From Liolophura sinensis (Eukaryota > Mollusca > Polyplacophora > Chitonida > Chitonidae), in assembly GCF_032854445.1 (NCBI RefSeq), contig NW_027018050.1, forward strand, positions 37,615-101,614: a DNA stretch of 64,000 bases, in the 5' to 3' direction. Below are positions 26,910 to 39,536 of this stretch, in pieces (positions within the stretch are counted from its first letter, which is position 1; the number at the start of each line of letters is the position of its first letter). Below the pieces are notes generated by a model, which saw only the letters and a program-made list of their open reading frames with translations, had not been told where the DNA came from and ran no database searches. A program made the position numbers and the translations under genes.

Positions 26910-29900
26910 GTACTTGATACAGTCTGCTGTAAAAAGTAAAACTGAACACTGACCCACTTCAGTAAGGTGCCAAAAGATGCGGAATTGAGCCAGGCATCGG
27001 CAGCTGTTGAAAAATTGCAAATTTCCCTGGTTTCCATGGAGTAAGAGCCGTTGCTGGGCACGTGATTATGACATAAATGATCATTCAATTGTCACTACAG
27101 CCAAAAGTATTGGTCGGAGAGCAACGCGGATTGCACCATTCGATTTCTCGTCACAAAATACGTCGGATTAGCCTCTTACCAGCAGCACTGGAACAGTTTT
27201 TCCACTTTTGCATTTTTGCCTGGTCTTTTTGTTAATTGAAATCGGCTACACTGTACTCTGTACAATCGCGACTGGTCATTACTATATTCAACTTTTGACT
27301 ATAAGTTATGTGCCCTTCGGTAGCCCAGAAGACCTGAAATCTTTGGGCTAAGCCCATTTAACTCACCCAGCAATTGTCTTACTTCTAAGTGCAAGACAAT
27401 CTCAATGTCTTTATCTACGTGTAGAAAAACCACACCATTTGTACATAAAAAACACAAGGTACTTGATACAGTCTGCTGTAAAAAGTACAACTAAACACAG
27501 ACCCACATTTATAAGGTGCCAAAAGATGCGGAATTGGGCCAGGTATCGGCAGCTGTTGAAAAATTGCAAATTTCCCTGGTTTCCATGGAGTAAGAGCCGT
27601 TGCTGTGCACGTGATTATGACATAAATGATCATTCAATTGTCGCTACAGGCAAAAGTATTGGTCGGAGAGCAACGCGGTTTGCACCATTCGATTTCTCGT
27701 CACAAAATACGTCGGATTAGCCTCTTACCAGCAGCACTGGAACAATCTTTCCAATTTTGCGTTTTTGCCTGGTCTTTTTGTTAATTGAAATCGGCTACAC
27801 TGTACTCTGTACAATCGCGACTGGTCATTACTATATTCAACTTTTGACTATAAGTTATGTGCCCTTCGGTAGCCCAGAAGACCTGAAATCTTTGGGCTAA
27901 GCCCATTTAACTCACCCAGCAATTGCCTTACTTCTAAGTGCAAGACAATCTCAATGTCTTTATCTACGTGTAGAAAAACCACACCATTTGTACGTGAGAA
28001 ACACAAGGTACTTGATACAGTCTGCTGTAAAAAGTACAACTGAACACTGACCCACTTCAGTAAGGTGCCAAAAGATGCGGAATTGAGCCAGGCATCGGCA
28101 GCTGTTGAAAAATTGCAAATTTCCCTGGTTTCCATGGAGTAAGAGCCGTTGCTGGGCACGTGATTATGACATAAATGATCATTCAATTGTCACTACAGCC
28201 AAAAGTATTGGTCGGAGAGCAACGCGGATTGCACCATTCGATTTCTCGTCACAAAATACGTCGGATTAGCCTCTTACCAGCAGCACTGGAACAGTTTTCG
28301 CACTTTTGCATTTTTGCCTGGTCTTTTTGTTAATTGAAATCGGCTACACTGTACTCTGTACAATCGCGACTGGTCATTACTATATTCAACTTTTGACTAT
28401 AAGTTATGTGCCCTTCGGTAGCCCAGAAGACCTGAAATCTTTGGGCCAAGCCCATTTAACTCACCCAGCAATTGTCTTACTTCTCAGTCCAAGACAATCT
28501 CAATGTCTTTATCTACGTGTAGAAAAACCACACCATTTGTACATAAAAAACAAAAGGTACTTGATACAGTCTGCTGTAAAAAGTACAACTGACCACAGAC
28601 CCACATGAATAAGGTGCCAAAAGATGCGGAATTGAGACAGGCATCGGCAGCTGTTGAAAAATTGCAAATTTCCCTGGTTTCCATGGAGTAAGAGCCGTTG
28701 CCGGGCACGTGATTATGACATAAATGATCATTCAATTGTCGCTACAGCCAAACGTATTGGTCGGAGAGCAACGCGGATTGCGCCATTCGATTTCTCGTCA
28801 CAAAATACGTCGGATTAGCCTCTTACCAGCAGCACTGGAACAGTTTTTCCACTTTTGCATTTTTGCCTGGTCTTTTTGTTAATTGAAATCGGCTACACTG
28901 TACTCTGTACAATCGCGACTGGTCATTACTATATTCAACTTTTGACTATAAGTTATGTGCCCTTCGGTAGCCCAGAAGACCTGAAATCTTTGGGCTAAGC
29001 CCATTTAACTCACCCAGCAATTGTCTTACTTCTAAGTGCAAGACAATCTCAATGTCTTTATCTACGTGTAGAAAAACCACACCATTTGTACATAAAAAAC
29101 ACAAGGTACTTGATACAGTCTGCTGTAAAAAGTACAACTAAACACAGACCCACATTTATAAGGTGCCAAAAGATGCGGAATTGGGCCAGGTATCGGCAAC
29201 TGTTGAAAAATTGCAAATTTCCCTGGTTTCCATGGAGTAAGAGCCGTTGCTGTGCACGTGATTATGACATAAATGATCATTCAATTGTCGCTACAGGCAA
29301 AAGTATTGGTCGGAGAGCAACGCGGTTTGCACCATTCGATTTCTCGTCACAAAATACGTCGGATTAGCCTCTTACCAGCAGCACTGGAACAATTTTTCCA
29401 ATTTTGCGTTTTTGCCTGGTCTTTTTGTTAATTGAAATCGGCTACACTGTACTCTGTACAATCGCGACTGGTCATTACTATATTCAACTTTTGACTATAA
29501 GTTATGAGCCCTTCGGTAGCCCAGAAGACCTGAAATCTTTGGGCTAAGCCCATTTAACTCACCCAGCAATTGCCTTACTTCTAAGTGCAAGACAATGTCA
29601 ATGTCTTTATCTACGTGTAGAAAAACCACACCATTTGTACGTGAAAAACACAAGGTACTTGATACAGTCTGCTGTAAAAAGTACAACTGACCACAGACCC
29701 ACATGAATAAGGTGCCAAAAGATGCGGAATTGAGCCAGGCATCGGCAGCTGTTGAAAAATTGCAAATTTCCCTGGTTTCCATGGAGTAAGAGCCGTTGCC
29801 GGGCACGTGATTATGACATAAATGATCATTCAATTGTCGCTACAGCCAAACGTATTGGTCGGAGAGCAACGCGGATTGCACCATTCGATTTCTCGTCACA

Positions 29901-32900
29901 AAATACGTCGGATTAGTCTTTTACCAGCAGCACTGGAACAGTTTTTCCACTTTTGCATTTTTGCCTGGTCTTTTTGTTAATTGAAATCGGCTACACTGTA
30001 CTCTGTACAATCGCGACTGGTCATTACTATATTCAACTTTTGACTATAAGTTATGTGCCCTTCGGTAGCCCAGAAGACCTGAAATCTTTGGGCTAAGCCC
30101 ATTTAACTCAGCCAGCAATTGCCTTACTTCTAAGTGCAAGACAATCTCAATGTCTTTATCTACGTGTAGAAATACCACACCATTTGTACGTGAGAAACAC
30201 AAGGTTCTTGATACAGTCTGCTGTAAAAAGTACAACTGAACACTGACCCACTTCAGTAAGGTGCCAAAAGATGCGGAATTGAGCCAGGCATCGGCAGCTG
30301 TTGAAAAATTGCCAATTTCCCTGGTTTCCATGGAGTAAGAGCCGTTGCTGGGCACGTGATTATGACATAAATGATCATTCAATTGTCACTACAGCCAAAA
30401 GTATTGGTCGGAGAGCAACGCGGTTTGCACCATTCGATTTCTCGTCACAAAATACGTCGGATTAGCCTCTTACCAGCAGCACTGGAACAGTTTTCGCACT
30501 TTTGCATTTTTGCCTGGTCTTTTTGTTAATTGAAATCGGCTACACTGTACTCTGTACAATCGCGACTGGTCATTACTATATTCAACTTTTGACTATAAGT
30601 TATGTGCCCTTCGGTAGCCCAGAAGACCTGAAATCTTTGGGCCAAGCCCATTTAACTCACCCAGCAATTGTCTTACTTCTAAGTCCAAGACAATCTCAAT
30701 GTCTTTATCTACGTGTAGAAATACCACACCATTTGTACGTGAAAAACACAAGGTACTTGATACAGTCTGCTGTATAAAGTACAACTGACCACAGACCCAC
30801 ATGAATAAGGTGCCAAAAGATGCGGAATTGAGCCATGCATCGGCAGCTGTTGAAAAATTGCAAATTTCCCTGGTTTCCATGGAGTAAGAGCCGTTGCTGG
30901 GCACGTGATTATGATATAAATGATCATTCAATTGTCACTACAGCCAAAAGTATTGGTCGGAGAGCAACGCGGATTGCACCATTCGATTTATCGTCACAAA
31001 ATACGTCGGATTAGCCTCTTACCAGCAGCACTGGAACAGTTTTCGCACTTTTGCATTTTTGCCTGGTCTTTTTGTTAATTGAAATCGGCTACACTGTACT
31101 CTGTACAATCGCGACTGGTCATTACTATATTCAACTTTTGACTATAAGTTATGTGCCCTTCGGTAGCCCAGAAGACGTCAAATCTTTGGGCTAAGCCCAT
31201 TTAACTCACCCAGCAATTGTCTTACTTCTAAGTGCAAGACAATCTCAATGTCTTTATCTACGTGTAGAAAAACCACACCATTTGTACGTGAAAAACACAA
31301 GATACTTGATACAGTCTGCTGTAAAAAGTACAACTAAACACTGACCCACACTTATAAGGTGCCAAAAGATGCGGAATTGGGCCAGGCATCGGCAGCTGTT
31401 GAAAAATTGCAAATTTCCCTGGTTTCCATGGAGTAAGAGCCGTTGCTGGGCACGTGATTATGATATAAATGATCATTCAATTGTCACTACAGCCAAAAGT
31501 ATTGGTCGGAGAGCAACGCGGTTTGCACCATTCGATTTCTCGTCACAAAATACGTCGGATTAGCCTCTTACCAGCAGCACTGGAACAGTTTTCGCACTTT
31601 TGCATTTTTGCCTGGTCTTTTTGTTAATTGAAATCGGCTACACTGTACTCTGTACAATCGCGACTGGTCATTACTATATTCAACTTTTGACTATAAGTTA
31701 TGTGCACTTCGGTAGCCCAGAAGACGTCAAATCTTTGGGCTAAGCCCATTTAACTCACCCAGCAATTGTCTTACTTCTAAGTGCAAGACAATCTCAATGT
31801 CTTTATCTACGTGTAGAAAAACCACACCATTTGTACGTGAAAAACACAAGGTACTTGATACAGTCTGCTGTAAAAAGTACAACTAAACACTGACCCACAT
31901 TTATAAGGTGCCAAAAGGTGCGGAATTGGGCCAGGCATCGGCAGCTGTTAAAAAATTGCAAATATCCCTGGTTTCCATGGAGTAAGAGCCGTTGCTGGGC
32001 ACATGATTATGACATTAATGATCATTCAATTGTCGCTACAGCCAAACGTATTGGTCGGAGAGCAACGCGGTTTGCACCATTCGATTTCTCGTCACAAAAT
32101 ACGTCGGATTAGCCTCTTACCAGCAGCACTGGAACAGTTTTTCCACTTTTGCATTTTTGCCTGGTCTTTTTGTTAATTGAAATCGGCTACACTGTACTCT
32201 GTACAATCGCGACTGGTCATTACTATATTCAACTTTTGACTATAAGTTATGTGCCCTTCGGTAGCCCAGAAGACCTGAAATCTTTGGGCTAAGCCCATTT
32301 AACTCACCCAGCAATTGTCTTACTTCTAAGTGCAAGACAATCTCAATGTCTTTATCTACGTGTAGAAAAACCACACCATTTGTACGTGATAAACACAAGG
32401 TACTTGATACAGTCTGCTGTAAAAAGTACAACTGAACACTGACCCACTTCAGTAAGGTGCCAAAAGATGCGGAATTGAGCCAGGCATCGGCAGCTGTTGA
32501 AAAATTGCAAATTTCCCTGGTTTCCATGGAGTAAGAGCCGTTGCCGGGCACGTGATTATGACATAAATGATCATTCAATTGTCACTACAGCCAAAAGTAT
32601 TGGTCGGAGAGCAACGCGGTTTGCACCATTCGATTTCTCGTCACAAAATACGTCGGATTAGCCTCTTACCAGCAGCACTGGAACAGTTTTTCCACTTTTG
32701 CATTTTTACCTGGTCTTTTTGTTAATTGAAATCGGCTACACTGTACTCTGTACAATCGCGACTGGTCATTACTATATTCAACTTTTGACTATAAGTTATG
32801 TGCCCTTCGGTAGCCCAGAAGACCTGAAATCTTTGGGCTAAGCCCATTTAACTCACCCAGCAATTGTCTTACTTCTAAGTCCAAGACAATCTCAATGTCT

Positions 32901-32948
32901 TTATCTACGTGTAGAAAAACCACACCATTTGTACATAAAAAACACAAG

Positions 32949-34045
32949 GTACTTGATACAGTCTGCTGTAAAAAGTACAACTAAACACTGACCCACATTT
33001 ATAAGGTGCCAAAAGATGCGGAATTGGGCCAGGCATCGGCAGCTGTTAAAAAATTGCAAATATCCCTGGCTTCCATGGAGTAAGAGCCGTTGCTGGGCAC
33101 GTGATTATGACATCAATATTCATTGATTTGTCGCTACAGCCAAAAGTATTGGTCGGAGAGCAACGCGGTTTGCACCATTCGATTTCTCGTCACAAAATAC
33201 GTCGGATTAGCCTCTTACCAGCTGCACTGGAACAGTTTTTCCACTTTTGCATTTTTGCCTGGTCTTTTTGTTAATTGAAATCGGCTACACTGTACTCTGT
33301 ACAATCGCGACTGGTCATTACTGTATTCAACTTTTGACTATAAGTTATGTGCCCTTCGGTAGCCCAGAAGACGTCAAATCTTTGCGCTTAGCCCATTTAA
33401 CTCACCCAGCAATTGTCTTACTTCTAAGTCCAAGACAATCTCAATGTCTTTATCTACGTGTAGAAAAACCACACCATTTGTACATAAAAAACACAAGGTA
33501 CTTGATACAGTCTGCTGTAAAAAGTACAACTAAACACTGACCCACATTTATAAGGTGCCAAAGATGCGGAATTGGGCCAGGCATCGGCAGCTGTTAAAAA
33601 ATTGCAAATATCCCTGGTTTCCATGGAGTAAGAGCCGTTGCTGGGCACGTGATTATGACATCAATATTTATTGATTTGTCGCTACAGCCAAAAGTATTGG
33701 TCGGAGAGCAAGGGGGTTTGCACCATTCGATTTCTCGTCACAAAATACGTCGGATTAGTCTCTTACTAGCAGCACTGGAACAGTTTTTCCACTTTTGCAT
33801 TTTTGCCTGGTCTTTTTGTTAATTGAAATCGGCTACACTGTACTCTGTACAATCGCGACTGGTCATTACTATATTCAACTTTTGACTATAAGTTATGTGC
33901 CCTTCGGTAGCCCAGAAGACCTGAAATCTTTGGGCTAAGCCCATTTAACTCACCCAGCAATTGCCTTACTTCTAAGTGCAAGACAATCTCAATGTCTTTA
34001 TCTACGTGTAGAAAAACCACACCATTTGTACATGAAAAACACAAG
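32949..34045 (+). repeat. Class-D satellite dimer
   Basis: Units 32949 and 33498 both have the ttaaaaaattgcaaatatcc variant and the ATCAAT/ATTGAT dyad. The second copy reads tttattgattt near 33668, which breaks one arm base. The second unit also has attagtctcttactagcag near 33757, as in the D units at 19772 and 53263. The following A unit (34046) carries the ttttacctgg marker near 34352, like the unit after 19772. Confidence 0.8.
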
Positions 34046-37000
34046 GTACTTGATACAGTCTGCTGTAAAAAGTACAACTGAACACTGACCCACTTCAGTA
34101 AGGTGCCAAAAGATGCGGAATTGAGCCAGGCATCGGCAGCTGTTGAAAAATTGCCAATTTCCCTGGTTTCCATGGAGTAAGAGCCGTTGCTGGGCACGTG
34201 ATTATGACATAAATGATCATTCAATTGTCACTACAGCCAAAAGTATTGGTCGGAGAGCAACGCGGTTTGCACCATTCGATTTCTCGTCACAAAATACGTC
34301 GGATTAGCCTCTTACCAGCAGCACTGGAACAGTTTTTCCACTTTTGCATTTTTACCTGGTCTTTTTGTTAATTGAAATCGGCTACACTGTACTCTGTACA
34401 ATCGCGACTGGTCATTACTATATTCAACTTTTGACTATAAGTTATGTGCCCTTCGGTAGCCCAGAAGACGTCAAATCTTTGGGCTAAGCCCATTTAACTC
34501 ACCCAGCAATTGTCTTAATTCTAAGTCCAAGACAATCTCAATGTCTTTATCTACGTGTAGAAAAACCAGACCATTTGTACATAAAAAACACAAGGTACTT
34601 GATACAGTCTGCTGTAAAAAGTACAACTGACCACAGACCCACATTTATAAGGTGCCAAAAGATGCGGAATTGGGCCAGGTATCGGCAGCTGTTGAAAAAT
34701 TGCAAATTTCCCTGGTTTCCATGGAGTAAGAGCCGTTGCTGTGCACGTGATTATGACATAAATGATCATTCAATTGTCGCTACAGGCAAAAGTATTGGTC
34801 GGAGAGCAACGCGGTTTGCACCATTCGATTTCTCGTCACAAAATACGTCGGATTAGCCTCTTACCAGCAGCACTGGAACAATTTTTCCAATTTTGCGTTT
34901 TTGCCTGGTCTTTTTGTTAATTGAAATCGGCTACACTGTACTCTGTACAATCGCGACTGGTCATTACTATATTCAACTTTTGACTATAAGTTATGTGCCC
35001 TTCGGTAGCCCAGAAGACCTGAAATCTTTGGGCTAAGCCCATTTAACTCACCCAGCAATTGCCTTACTTCTAAGTGCAAGACAATCTCAATGTCTTTATC
35101 TACGTGTAGAAAAACCACACCATTTGTACGTGAGAAACACAAGGTACTTGATACAGTCTGCTGTAAAAAGTACAACTGAACACTGACCCACTTCAGTAAG
35201 GTGCCAAAAGATGCGGAATTGAGCCAGGCATCGGCAGCTGTTAAAAAATTGCAAATTTCCCTGGTTTCCATGGAGTAAGAGCCGTTGCTGGGCACGTGAT
35301 TATGACATAAATGATCATTCAATTGTCAGTACAGCCAAAAGTATTGGTCGGAGAGCAACGCGGATTGCACCATTCGATTTCTCGTCACAAAATACGTCGG
35401 ATTAGCCTCTTACCAGCAGCACTGGAACAATTTTTCCAATTTTGCGTTTTTGCCTGGTCTTTTTGTTAATTGAAATCGGCTACACTGTACTCTGTACAAT
35501 CGCGACTGGTCATTACTATATTCAACTTTTGACTATAAGTTATGTGCCCTTCGGTAGCCCAGAAGACCTGAAATCTTTGGGCTAAGCCCATTTAACTCAC
35601 CCAGCAATTGCCTTACTTCTAAGTGCAAGACAATCTCAATGTCTTTATCTACGTGTAGAAAAACCACACCATTTGTACGTGAGAAACACAAGGTACTTGA
35701 TACAGTCTGCTGTAAAAAGTAAAACTGAACACTGACCCACTTCAGTAAGGTGCCAAAAGATGCGGAATTGAGCCAGGCATCGGCAGCTGTTGAAAAATTG
35801 CAAATTTCCCTGGTTTCCATGGAGTAAGAGCCGTTGCTGGGCACGTGATTATGACATAAATGATCATTCAATTGTCAGTACAGCCAAAAGTATTGGTCGG
35901 AGAGCAACGTTGATTGCACCATTCGATTTCTCGTCACAAAATACGTCGGATTAGCCTCTTACCAGCAGCACTGGAACAGTTTTTCCACTTTTGCATTTTT
36001 GCCTGGTCTTTTTGTTAATTGAAATCGGCTACACTGTACTCTGTACAATCGCGACTGGTCATTACTATATTCAACTTTTGACTATAAGTTATGTGCCCTT
36101 CGGTAGCCCAGAAGACCTGAAATCTTTGGGCTAAGCCCATTTAACTCACCCAGCAATTGTCTTACTTCTAAGTGCAAGACAATCTCAATGTCTTTATCTA
36201 CGTGTAGAAAAACCACACCATTTGTACATAAAAAACACAAGGTACTTGATACAGTCTGCTGTAAAAAGTACAACTGACCACAGACCCACATTTATAAGTT
36301 GCCAAAAGATGCGGAATTGGGCCAGGTATCGGCAGCTGTTGAAAAATTGCAAATTTCCCTGGTTTCCATGGAGTAAGAGCCGTTGCTGTGCACGTGATTA
36401 TGACATAAATGATCATTCAATTGTCGCTACAGGCAAAAGTATTGGTCGGAGAGCAACGCGGTTGGCATCATTCGATTTCTCGTCACAAAATACGTCGGAT
36501 TAGCCTCTTACCAGCAGCACTGGAACAGTTTTTCCACTTTTGCATTTTGGCCTGGTCTTTTTGTTAATTGAAATCGGCTACACTGTACTCTGTACAATCG
36601 CGACTGGTCATTACTATATTCAACTTTTGACTATAAGTTATGTGCCCTTCGGTAGCCCAGAAGACCTGAAATCTTTGGGCTAAGCCCATTTAACTCACCC
36701 AGCAATTGCCTTACTTCTAAGTCCAAGACAATCTCAATGTCTTTATCTACGTGTAGAAAAACCACACCATTTGTACGTGAGAAACACAAGGTACTTGATA
36801 CAGTCTGCTGTAAAAAGTAAAACTGAACACTGACCCACTTCAGTAAGGTGCCAAAAGATGCGGAATTGAGCCAGGCATCGGCAGCTGTTGAAAAATTGCA
36901 AATTTCCCTGGTTTCCATGGAGTAAGAGCCGTTGCTGGGCACGTGATTATGACATAAATGATCATTCAATTGTCACTACAGCCAAAAGTATTGGTCGGAG

Positions 37001-39536
37001 AGCAACGCGGATTGCACCACTCGATTTCTCGTCACAAAATACGTCGGATTAGCCTCTTACCAGCAGCACTGGAACAGTTTTCGCACTTTTGCATTTTTGC
37101 CTGGTCTTTTTGTTAATTGAAATCGGCTACACTGTACTCTGTACAATCGCGACTGGTCATTACTATATTCAACTTTTGACTATAAGTTATGTGCCCTTCG
37201 GTAGCCCAGAAGACCTGAAATCTTTGGGCCAAGCCCATTTAACTCACCCAGCAATTGTCTTACTTCTCAGTCCAAGACAATCTCAATGTCTTTATCTACG
37301 TGTAGAAAAACCACACCATTTGTACATAAAAAACAAAAGGTACTTGATACAGTCTGCTGTAAAAAGTACAACTGACCACAGACCCACATGAATAAGGTGC
37401 CAAAAGATGCGGAATTGAGACAGGCATCGGCAGCTGTTGAAAAATTGCAAATTTCCCTGGTTTCCATGGAGTAAGAGCCGTTGCCGGGCACGTGATTATG
37501 ACATAAATGATCATTCAATTGTCGCTACAGCCAAACGTATTGGTCGGAGAGCAACGCGGATTGCACCATTCGATTTCTCGTCACAAAATACGTCGGATTA
37601 GCCTCTTACCAGCAGCACTGGAACAGTTTTTCCACTTTTGCATTTTTGCCTGGTCTTTTTGTTAATTGAAATCGGCTACACTGTACTCTGTACAATCGCG
37701 ACTGGTCATTACTATATTCAACTTTTGACTATAAGTTATGTGCCCTTCGGTAGCCCAGAAGACCTGAAATCTTTGGGCTAAGCCCATTTAACTCACCCAG
37801 CAATTGTCTTACTTCTAAGTGCAATACAATCTCAATGTCTTTATCTACGTGTAGAAAAACCACACCATTTGTACGTGAGAAACACAAGGTTCTTGATACA
37901 GTCTGCTGTAAAAAGTACAACTGACCACAGACCCACATGAATAAGGTGCCAAAAGATGCGGAATTGAGACAGGCATCGGCAGCTGTTGAAAAATTGCAAA
38001 TTTCCCTGGTTTCCATGGAGTAAGAGCCGTTGCCGGGCACGTGATTATGACATAAATGATCATTCAATTGTCGCTACAGCCAAACGTATTGGTCGGAGAG
38101 CAACGCGGATTGCACCATTCGATTTCTCGTCACAAAATACGTCGGATTAGCCTCTTACCAGCAGCACTGGAACAGTTTTTCCACTTTTGCATTTTTGCCT
38201 GGTCTTTTTGTTAATTGAAATCGGCTACACTGTACTCTGTACAATCGCGACTGGTCATTACTATATTCAACTTTTGACTATAAGTTATGTGCCCTTCGGT
38301 AGCCCAGAAGACCTGAAATCTTTGGGCTAAGCCCATTTAACTCACCCAGCAATTGTCTTACTTCTAAGTGCAATACAATCTCAATGTCTTTATCTACGTG
38401 TAGAAAAACCACACCATTTGTACGTGAGAAACACAAGGTTCTTGATACAGTCTGCTGTAAAAAGTACAACTGAACACTGACCCCACTTCAGTAAGGTGCC
38501 AAAAGATGCGGAATTGAGCCAGGCATCGGCAGCTGTTGAAAAATTGCAAATTTCCCTGGTTTCCATGGAGTAAGAGCCGATGCTGGGCACGTGATTATGA
38601 CATAAATGATCATTCAATTGTCACTACAGCCAAAAGTATTGGTCGGAGAGCAACGCGGTTTGCACCATTCGATTTCTCGTCACAAAATACGTCGGATTAG
38701 CCTCTTACCAGCAGCACTGGAACAGTTTTCGCACTTTTGCATTTTTGCCTGGTCTTTTTGTTAATTGAAATCGGCTACACTGTACTCTGTACAATCGCGA
38801 CTGGTCATTACTATATTCAACTTTTGACTATAAGTTATGTGCCCTTCGGTAGCCCAGAAGACCTGAAATCTTTGGGCCAAGCCCATTTAACTCACCCAGC
38901 AATTGTCTTACTTCTAAGTCCAAGACAATCTCAATGTCTTTATCTACGTGTAGAAATACCACACCATTTGTACGTGAAAAACACAAGGTACTTGATACAG
39001 TCTGCTGTATAAAGTACAACTGACCACAGACCCACATGAATAAGGTGCCAAAAGATGCGGAATTGAGCCATGCATCGGCAGCTGTTGAAAAATTGCAAAT
39101 TTCCCTGGTTTCCATGGAGTAAGAGCCGTTGCTGGGCACGTGATTATGACATAAATGATCATTCAATTGTCACTACAGCCAAAAGTATTGGTCGGAGAGC
39201 AACGCGGATTGCACCATTCGATTTCTCGTCACAAAATACGTCGGATTAGCCTCTTACCAGCAGCACTGGAACAGTTTTCGCCCTTTTGCATTTTTGCCTG
39301 GTCTTTTTGTTAATTGAAATCGGCTACACTGTACTCTGTACAATCGCGACTGGTCATTACTATATTCAACTTTTGACTATAAGTTATGTGCCCTTCGGTA
39401 GCCCAGAAGACGTCAAATCTTTGGGCTAAGCCCATTTAACTCACCCAGCAATTGTCTTACTTCTAAGTGCAAGACAATCTCAATGTCTTTATCTACGTGT
39501 AGAAAAACCACACCATTTGTACATGAAAAACACAAG

